A stretch of 64,000 bases of DNA from Nocardia nova NBRC 15556. GTDB lineage: Bacteria; Actinomycetota; Actinomycetes; Mycobacteriales; Mycobacteriaceae. The translations under genes and the position numbers were made by a program. The notes below the pieces were generated by a model. The model worked only from the letters and a program-made list of their open reading frames with translations, was not told the origin of the DNA and did not search any database. Positions 55,625 through 64,000 of this stretch are shown piece after piece. The stretch covers positions 35,226-99,225 of the forward strand of contig NZ_BDBN01000033.1 in assembly GCF_001613005.1 (NCBI RefSeq), read 5' to 3'. Each line of letters begins with the position of its first letter. Within the stretch, counting starts at the first letter, position 1.

Positions 55625-56101
55625 TCACAGGCCGAGCACATCGGGGGATTCGGCAAGCTCGAGGAAGCGTTTACCCGGGTTCGACACGAGTTTGCGCGCG
55701 TCCAGATCCATCAGCCCGAGCACGACGGAGAATTCCGCGGAGACGGTCCCGTCCAACTTGCGGATCTGCTGATCCATCCAGAACGCCTTGCCCTCTCCCC
55801 AGCGGCATTCGCAGGTCACGGTGATCTCGTCGCCCAGATGCAGCTCCCGCCGATACTTGACGGTGGATTCCAGAACCACCGGACCGAGTCCGGACAGCCG
55901 CATCTTGTCCGGGACCAGACCGGCCGCGCGCAGCACCTCCCAGCGGGCGTGCTCGGCGTACTGGTGGTACACGGCCTGGTTGAGATGGCCGTTGACGTCG
56001 AGTTCGTAACCGCGGACGGTGACGGGCACAGAGAAGGTCATATCCGAGGCGAACGGGTGCCGTGTTCCCGGTATTTCCGGATCGAGCGTGGGATCGGTCA
56101 C
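55625..56101 (-). CDS. Hotdog-fold acyl-CoA thioesterase
   Basis: 158 residues, one hotdog domain of the 4-hydroxybenzoyl-CoA-thioesterase type: RGYELDVNGHLNQAVYHQYA carries the conserved Asp/His-containing helix start, and YRRELHLGDEITVTCECRW is the second strand. It hydrolyses an acyl-CoA. Its stop lies 175 bp before the start of the putative precursor gene on the same strand, and the peptidase gene ends 14 bp upstream. Link to the peptide pathway is doubtful. Confidence 0.85.
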   Translation of the reverse strand: MTDPTLDPEIPGTRHPFASDMTFSVPVTVRGYELDVNGHLNQAVYHQYAEHARWEVLRAAGLVPDKMRLSGLGPVVLESTVKYRRELHLGDEITVTCECRWGEGKAFWMDQQIRKLDGTVSAEFSVVLGLMDLDARKLVSNPGKRFLELAESPDVLGL

Positions 56102-56115
56102 CGTCCGGGCGGCGG

Positions 56116-58266
56116 CTACATGAGTCGCCGCATCAGATACGTGTACTCGAGCGCGCTGGTGTGGGCCTGCTCCTCGCGATCGGCGCCCGCACCGTGGCCG
56201 CCCTCGCCCGCCTCGTAGAACAGATACGGATCGCCGAATTCGGCCAGCCGCGCGGCGAATTTGCGGGCGTGCTGCGGGCCCACCCGGTCATCCTTGGTCG
56301 TGGTCCAGACGAACGGTTCCGGATAGTGCGTGCCGCGTCGCAATTGCCCGTACGGCGAGATGGATTCGAGAAACGCCCGCTGAGTGGGATCGTCGACGCT
56401 GCCGTACTCGTCGACCCAGGAGGCGCCCGCGGCGATCTTCTCGTAGCGCATCATGTCCAGCAGCGGCACCTGGATGTCGACGGCGTTCCACATCTCCGGA
56501 TGCTGGACGAATTCGACACCCATGAGCAGGCCGCCGTTCGAGCCGCCCTGGATGCCGAGCCGCCGCGCGCTGGTCACGCCGCGGGCTACCAGATCCTTGC
56601 CGACGGCCGCGAAATCGTCGAACGCCCGCTGCCGGCCGGTCGTGCGCGCGGTCTCGTGCCAGGCAGGCCCGAACTCACCGCCGCCGCGGATGTTCGCCAG
56701 GACGAAGACGCCGCCGTGATCGAGCCAGAGCCGGCCGAGCAGTCCCTGATAGGACGGAGTCTGCGACACGCCGAAACCACCGTAGGCGTACATCAGGGTG
56801 GGGTTCGAGCCGTCGAACGCCATAGCGGCGGCGTGGACCACGAAATACGGCACGGCGGTGCCGTCGGCCGAGGTGGCTTTGCGCTGCTCGACCACGTAAC
56901 GCGACGAATCGAACTGCGGCGGTGTGCTTTTCACCTGCCGGGCCGTGCCGGCGGCGGTGTCCACACTCCACAGTGTGGTCGGCACGAGGAACGAGGTCAC
57001 CGAGAGATAGGCGCGATCGCCCGTCGGATCGGCGGTGACGGTGTCGACGGTCGCGTTGTCGGGCAACGGCACCGGAGTCGGCGACCAGCTCCCGTCCGGA
57101 CGCGGGGTGTAGACCGTGGCGCGACCGCGCACGTCGTTCAGCGAGGTGACCACCGCGTGGTCGCGCGTGGTCTGCACACCACTCAGACTCTCCGACGGAC
57201 CGGGGACATAGACCGGTGTCACCTGCGGCCGGGCCGGATCGGCGATCAGCCGGTCGGCATCCACCGACACCAGCGCACCCGACGGATAGGTCGTCGCGCC
57301 GACCGCCCAGTCCTGCTGGAGCGACACCAGGATGTGATTGCCGACGAAACCCGCGAGGTCCGACTTCGCCGGGAGCGCGGTCGGCGCGGGGCCGGTCGCG
57401 GTGAGCAGTTCGACGTCGTGTTCGAAGAAGGTGCGCCCGCGTACGACGAGATCGAGCCGGCGGCCGGCGCCGTTGTCCAGCACTACCGGCGTGGTCGACA
57501 GCTGATCGGTCCGCTCGCCCCGCGCGAGTTCGGTCGCGGCGTCCAGGGGTTGGCCGCGGCGCCACTGCCGGACGACATACGGGTATCCGGAGGCCGTCGT
57601 CTCGCCAGGCTGCCATTCCCGCGCGATGAGCACCGTATTCTCGTCGCTGAACGTGAGGTCCACCTTGCCTCGCGGCACCACGAATCCGCCCGGCACGAAC
57701 TGCCGTGTGCCCCGGTCGAATTCGCGGACCGACACGGCGTCCTCGCCGCCGTCGGACAAACTGATCAGGCACCGGCGATGGGTGACCGGATCGCAGTCGG
57801 CGCCTCGCCAGACCCAGTTCTTCCCTTCGGCTCGTGACAGCTCGTCGAGGTCGAGCAGGGTGGTCCAGGCCGGTTGCGGCGCTTCGTAATCGGCGGTTGT
57901 CGTCTCGCGCCAGATGCCGCGTTTGTGGTCACCGTCCTGCCAGAAGTTCTCGACGGTGCCGTCCTCGAAGCGCGGCATCGGGATCCGGTCGGACGTCTTC
58001 GCCAGCGCCGTCGCCTGCGCGAGATTGTCGGCGTAGCGCGGATCGTGTTCGAGCACGTCGAGGGTCCGGCGGTTCCCTTCGCCGACCCACGCCTGCACGC
58101 GCGGACTGTCGAGTTCTTCGAGCCAGAGATACGGGTCCTGCGGTGAGGCGCCACCGCCGCACGCGGCGGCCAGCACGGCGATCGACAGCAGGGTCGCCGC
58201 ACGCCGCAAGGAGGTACGCGGCGCACCGCCGGCCGATCCGTGTCGTCGTCCCCGCCCCATGATCAT
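56116..58266 (-). CDS. Prolyl oligopeptidase (S9A), putative lipoprotein or secreted
   Basis: 716 residues. A signal peptide (about 15-36, ATLLSIAVLAAACGGG) ends in an AAC motif that may be a weak lipobox. Beta-propeller (about 70-430) then catalytic domain: GGFGVSQTPSYQG, NIRGGGEFG, nucleophile GGSNGGLL, TKDDRVGP with the Asp and EGGHGAGAD with the His, the complete Ser-Asp-His triad of POP. Family enzymes cut after Pro in short peptides; actinobacterial relatives trim RiPP leaders. The start MIMGRGRR lacks a clear ribosome site (ATG 58266 or 58260). Confidence 0.9.
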   Translation of the reverse strand: MIMGRGRRHGSAGGAPRTSLRRAATLLSIAVLAAACGGGASPQDPYLWLEELDSPRVQAWVGEGNRRTLDVLEHDPRYADNLAQATALAKTSDRIPMPRFEDGTVENFWQDGDHKRGIWRETTTADYEAPQPAWTTLLDLDELSRAEGKNWVWRGADCDPVTHRRCLISLSDGGEDAVSVREFDRGTRQFVPGGFVVPRGKVDLTFSDENTVLIAREWQPGETTASGYPYVVRQWRRGQPLDAATELARGERTDQLSTTPVVLDNGAGRRLDLVVRGRTFFEHDVELLTATGPAPTALPAKSDLAGFVGNHILVSLQQDWAVGATTYPSGALVSVDADRLIADPARPQVTPVYVPGPSESLSGVQTTRDHAVVTSLNDVRGRATVYTPRPDGSWSPTPVPLPDNATVDTVTADPTGDRAYLSVTSFLVPTTLWSVDTAAGTARQVKSTPPQFDSSRYVVEQRKATSADGTAVPYFVVHAAAMAFDGSNPTLMYAYGGFGVSQTPSYQGLLGRLWLDHGGVFVLANIRGGGEFGPAWHETARTTGRQRAFDDFAAVGKDLVARGVTSARRLGIQGGSNGGLLMGVEFVQHPEMWNAVDIQVPLLDMMRYEKIAAGASWVDEYGSVDDPTQRAFLESISPYGQLRRGTHYPEPFVWTTTKDDRVGPQHARKFAARLAEFGDPYLFYEAGEGGHGAGADREEQAHTSALEYTYLMRRLM

Positions 58267-58319
58267 CAGCACATGGTACGGCGAATCCGGCCGGGGCACG
58301 GACGGTTGTCGCGGCCGGC

Positions 58320-58886
58320 TCACTCCCGGCGGCGAACCGACGCCTCCACGAGATCGAGTACGGCCGTGAGGTTTTCGTTGACATGACCGGAGGCGATGCG
58401 GGCGATGAGGCCGTCGAGGACGAGATCGAGATAGCCGAGCAGCACGTCGGTGGGGACGTCGTCGCGCAGCGCGCCGGCCGCCTTGCGGCGTTCGAGGCGG
58501 GCCAGGGTGGCCGCGGTCAGCTCGGCCGAACGCTGGGTCCAGCCGGCGGCGAACTCGGGATCGGTGCGCAGTCGCCGGGCGATCTCGAGGCGGGTGCCCA
58601 GCCAGTTGTACTGCGCGGGATTGTCGAGCATCTCCCGCATGACCTGCACGATGCCCTCGTTGGCCGCGACCTCGGCCATCCGTTCGGCATCCTCCTGGGC
58701 CAGTGCCAGGAACAGGGCGTCCTTGTCCCGGAAATGATGGAAGATCGCGCCGCGGGACAGCCCGATCGCCTCTTCCAGGCGGCGGACGGTCGCACCCTCG
58801 TACCCGAATTCGGCGAAACACCGCCGCGCCCCGTCCAGAATCTGGCTGCGCCGGGCGGCGAGGTGATCGTCACTGACCTTGGGCAT
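58320..58886 (-). CDS. acnR: TetR-family repressor of aconitase
   Basis: 188-residue TetR regulator. HTH: ILDGARRCFAEFGYEGATVR followed by RLEEAIGLSRGAIFHHFRDK (about 16-55). Located 172 bp downstream of acn on the same strand, as in Corynebacterium glutamicum, where AcnR represses acn, and as in Rv1474c. The start MPKVSDDHL (58886) has GGAGGAG 5 nt upstream. A candidate AcnR site lies at 61988. Known family role: sensing citrate/metal state of the TCA cycle. Confidence 0.9.
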   Translation of the reverse strand: MPKVSDDHLAARRSQILDGARRCFAEFGYEGATVRRLEEAIGLSRGAIFHHFRDKDALFLALAQEDAERMAEVAANEGIVQVMREMLDNPAQYNWLGTRLEIARRLRTDPEFAAGWTQRSAELTAATLARLERRKAAGALRDDVPTDVLLGYLDLVLDGLIARIASGHVNENLTAVLDLVEASVRRRE

Positions 58887-59058
58887 GGGCTCCTCCAGCG
58901 GGGAATGCACGGACCCCCGCGCCGGGACGATCCGGCGCGGGGGTTCTCACAGTACGAGCATGAACGCGTAGATCCTGCAGCGGCGCAACGCTGTTCGTGC
59001 CGGCCCGGCGAGCCGAACGGACGCCGGGCGCGGCACGACGCAGCGCGGATGCGGGATA

Positions 59059-61854
<2,796 letters not shown>

Positions 61855-62186
61855 ACGTTCAGCTCCACTCGTCGGTGTTCCGATCGGGGCGCGTGCGGGC
61901 CCCGTGGGTGGCCACCGGCGGGGCTGCGCCGGCGGCTGTCGCCGAGGACGCGTTTCGGGCTGCGCGCCTCGTACTTCCGAACTCTAACAGTACGCTTGTC
62001 CTATGAAGCATGCGGGGCACGTACGGCGCGGCGTGCCGCCATCCATGATCCCCCCGTCGCGTACTGTGCTCGAAGGCCCCGTCGGAGTCGTCGCCTCCGG
62101 TGTGCCGGCCAGGTGTGTGTGTTGATCTCGTGAATGTGTTGGACGTCCGTCGCTGGAGTCGGCGGCTCGACAAGACCGGATGGAAG
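61855..62186. other. 332-bp divergent promoter region acn / Rv1476-like gene
   Basis: No gene. Holds the candidate AcnR site at 61988-62003. Start codons for the plus-strand gene upstream of 62187 (in-frame region from 62100) are possible but unsupported. Confidence 0.5.
61988..62003. promoter_or_regulatory. Candidate AcnR-binding site
   Basis: CAGTACGCTTGTCCTA matches, at 13 of 16 positions, the C. glutamicum AcnR site as I remember it (CAGAACGCTTGTACTG). It lies 134 bp upstream of the acn start. Confidence 0.5.
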
Positions 62187-62753
62187 ATGACCGTCTCGTA
62201 TGCCTCGGTTTTCACCCCTATGGCCGCGGAGCTACCGCCGGATACCGACGTCGACGCCATCGTGCTGGATCTGGCCGACAACCACGTAGCCGCGCCGCCC
62301 GCCAAGGATCAGGACAAGCTCGCCGAGATCGCGGATCAGGCCCGTGCACACGGCATCGAGTTGAACATCGTGGTCGTGAAGGGAAATCCGGGCCGCGATT
62401 CGGATCTGCGCGACCTGGCGACCACCCTCGGCAAGAGTGAGCACGGCACTGTCGTGGTGTTCAGCGACGACTGGATCGGCACCTACAGCGATTCCATCAA
62501 CCGCGCGCGGCTGGAGTGGGCCGAGGACAAGGCCAAATATCAGGGCGGGCACACCGCGACCGCCGCGCAGATCTTCGTCGACCGGCTGGAGACGCCGGAG
62601 AAGGTGTCGTGGACGGCGATCACGGGCGTTCTGCTGGCGGGCACCGTGCTGATCATCGGTGGCCTGTACTACCTGAAGTCCCGCCGCGCGGCGCGCGAGC
62701 GGGTCGCGGTGGCGGCCGACGCCGCGCCGAATCCGCGGGTGTCGTCCCGGTAG
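62187..62753 (+). CDS. Rv1476-like membrane protein
   Basis: 188 residues. A cytoplasmic or extracellular alpha/beta domain (about 10-125; VDAIVLDLADNHVAAPP, ELNIVVVKGNPGRDSDLRDL, GTVVVFSDDWIGTYSDSINR) precedes one C-terminal transmembrane helix (AITGVLLAGTVLIIGGLYYL, about 147-167) and a basic tail. Length and position between acn and ripA match Rv1476. Start MTVSYASVF chosen by that length; ribosome site weak. Possible link to cell-wall hydrolase control through the neighbouring ripA. Confidence 0.85.
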   Translation: MTVSYASVFTPMAAELPPDTDVDAIVLDLADNHVAAPPAKDQDKLAEIADQARAHGIELNIVVVKGNPGRDSDLRDLATTLGKSEHGTVVVFSDDWIGTYSDSINRARLEWAEDKAKYQGGHTATAAQIFVDRLETPEKVSWTAITGVLLAGTVLIIGGLYYLKSRRAARERVAVAADAAPNPRVSSR

Positions 62754-63158
62754 GCGTTCCGGCGGCCATCGGCGTGTCGCGAGCCGATGCCGGATGATCG
62801 CCGGAAACTAGCCACCACCTCGGCGTCATGCCCGATTCGAGGGATACGTCTCGATTCGCGGGACGAAACTGAACGACCGGTTTGATTCGTCCCCGGAACC
62901 CCTATTCACGGTTAGCAAATTTTCAGCAAACCGGAAATTACTCCCCTGTGATTCGTCGTCCGATGTTTCCTCTGTGAAAGAAGTGTCGTACGGTTTCGAG
63001 GTGACACTCTTGGGGAAGAAGTGTCACATGGGCCTCCAGCGTCCCTCGAGGGCAGATGGACCGTTGGTGCTCGTGCGGCGACGCCTCGATCGGTCGCCCA
63101 GCGCAGTCCTGGCGAATCTGGTGCTCGCCGGGAGCCGCAGCGGGATCAGGGAGGTGTT
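62754..63158. other. 405-bp region upstream of ripA, regulatory
   Basis: No gene. AT-richer patch at about 62900-63030 with TGTGA-type sequences (62948, 62973) and a palindrome at 63001-63027. I looked for a c-di-AMP (ydaO) riboswitch, known upstream of some actinobacterial wall peptidases, and did not recognise one. Confidence 0.5.
63001..63027. promoter_or_regulatory. Palindrome in ripA upstream region
   Basis: GTGACACT (63001-63008) and AGTGTCAC (63020-63027), perfect 8-bp arms with an 11-nt loop, 131 bp before the ripA start. GTCACA at 63023-63028 resembles half of an MtrA box; MtrA is known to regulate ripA in mycobacteria. Could also be an mRNA hairpin. Confidence 0.5.
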
Positions 63159-64000
63159 ATGCGAATATCGGCGAGGCGGTCCGGGGGTGCCGCAAAGGTC
63201 GCTGTGGGGTTGCTCTTATGTGGGATCGCTCTGACGGTGACCGCTCCGCTGGTGGCCGCGGTGCCCCCGCCACCTCCGAATCCGAGTGACGGCGATATCG
63301 CCGCGGCGGGCGCGCAGGTCGATGCGGGAGTGAATCAGGTCAGCGGTCTGATCAATCAGGTCGCCACCGCCGACCAGCAGCTCGCCCAGCTCGACACCGA
63401 GGTCGCCGGCAAGCGGGAAGCCGTGAACAAGGCGCTGGTCGATCTCCAGAACGCCCGCGACGCCGCCGACGCGGCCGCGGCCACGGTGGCCGCCACCCAG
63501 CGCGACCTGCAGTCCGCCGGAGCTCAGCTCGATCAGGCCCAGGGCAAGTTCGACGAATTCGCCGTCGACGCCTACACCCACCCGGGTTCGACGTCGATGG
63601 TGAACTATCTCGCCGGCTCCGATCCGGCCTCCGCGCTCGACCGCGCCGATCTGCTCGGCATGGCGTCGAAGAATCAGCAGGCCGCCATCGACGGCCTGCG
63701 CCGCGCACAGGTCGAACAGGCCAACAAGGATTCCGCGGCCCGTCAGGCCAAGAAGGCCGCCGACACGGCCGCGGCAGCGGCCGATCAGAAGCGCGAGCAG
63801 GCCCAAGCCGCGGTCGCCGCCGCCAAGGCCGCTCTCGACGAGCAGGCGCAGAAGCGCGATGCCCTGATGGCCCAGCGCGATTCGGCCCAGCAGCAGCTCG
63901 ACCAGGCCCGGGCCACCGTGACCGGACTGCAGGGCCAGCGCGACGCCTACCTGGCCTGGGATCGTCAGCGCCGGGCCGAGGTCGCCGCCGCCCAGGCCGC
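63159..64000 (+). CDS. ripA: RipA-like peptidoglycan endopeptidase, N-terminal part
   Basis: First 280 residues only; the gene runs off the right edge before any NlpC/P60 catalytic domain. Signal peptide MRISARRSGGAAKVAVGLLL and following to about residue 36 (VAAVPPPPP), then a long Gln/Ala/Asp-rich coiled coil (about 55-280) with a short break YTHPGSTSMVNYLAG, the pattern of RipA. The product would be a secreted cell-wall hydrolase in septum cleavage. ATG 63159 follows GGGAGG. Identification rests on the coiled-coil layout and synteny with Rv1477. Confidence 0.85.
   Translation, partial: MRISARRSGGAAKVAVGLLLCGIALTVTAPLVAAVPPPPPNPSDGDIAAAGAQVDAGVNQVSGLINQVATADQQLAQLDTEVAGKREAVNKALVDLQNARDAADAAAATVAATQRDLQSAGAQLDQAQGKFDEFAVDAYTHPGSTSMVNYLAGSDPASALDRADLLGMASKNQQAAIDGLRRAQVEQANKDSAARQAKKAADTAAAAADQKREQAQAAVAAAKAALDEQAQKRDALMAQRDSAQQQLDQARATVTGLQGQRDAYLAWDRQRRAEVAAAQA

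Noticed and set aside
62754..63158. c-di-AMP riboswitch upstream of ripA
   Set aside because: I looked for the conserved ydaO elements and did not recognise them; a covariance search would settle it.

Overview
The window is GC-rich DNA from a mycolic-acid-producing actinomycete, most likely Nocardia or a close relative. Evidence: frequent GTG starts; F420-type luciferase-like enzymes; a mycofactocin-type dehydrogenase; many TetR regulators; and, at the right end, the gene order ABC-F ATPase, small HTH protein, acnR, acn, Rv1476-like protein, ripA, which I recognise as the Mycobacterium tuberculosis Rv1473-Rv1477 block. The genus call is inference. I saw no rRNA, tRNA, CRISPR array or insertion sequence.

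Region A (1-16137) looks like a catabolic cluster for an unidentified organic acid. It has three amidohydrolase_2 proteins, an acyl-CoA synthetase, a crotonase, an alpha/beta hydrolase, a Rieske protein, a 3Fe-4S ferredoxin with a NuoF-like flavoprotein, a fused tandem TetR regulator (Mce3R-like architecture), MmsA, a small Cys-pair protein, an SDR and a two-subunit B12-dependent acyl-CoA mutase. The logic would be CoA activation, oxidation, carbon-skeleton rearrangement and exit through MmsA to propionyl-CoA. Region B (16462-24894) is mixed: PP2C-like phosphatase, lycopene cyclase, membrane-anchored protein, SDR, tandem DUF1003 protein with RyR-like tails, haloacetate-dehalogenase-like hydrolase, BTAD regulator.

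Region C (24913-30155) is a tight operon of LipR-like esterase, SadH-like SDR, diiron ferritin-like protein and Baeyer-Villiger-type monooxygenase, followed by a MerR regulator. It recalls the mymA operon. Region D (30173-42309) holds TetR regulators around a Tat-exported class I cholesterol-oxidase-like enzyme with a KstR-like palindrome upstream, a P450 / small protein / mycofactocin-SDR operon, an MFS pump, an F420 enzyme, another SDR and a P450 without the ExxR motif. Region E (42328-50747) holds a ThDP pyruvate-oxidase-like enzyme, an SDR, an FAD/Fe-S 2-hydroxyacid dehydrogenase overlapping an enolase-superfamily dehydratase, an F420 enzyme and an orphan decarboxylase C-terminal domain.

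Region F (50838-64000) is the conserved ABC-F to ripA block. Between the HTH gene and acnR lies an insert (about 52860-58310) with a cupin/MarR pair, a graspetide-type ATP-grasp ligase directly behind a small protein with a Ser/Thr/Asp-rich C-terminus (a candidate RiPP precursor), a hotdog thioesterase and a prolyl oligopeptidase. This putative graspetide locus and the mutase cluster of region A are the two most interesting systems. Functions come from reading motifs by eye; no database search was run.
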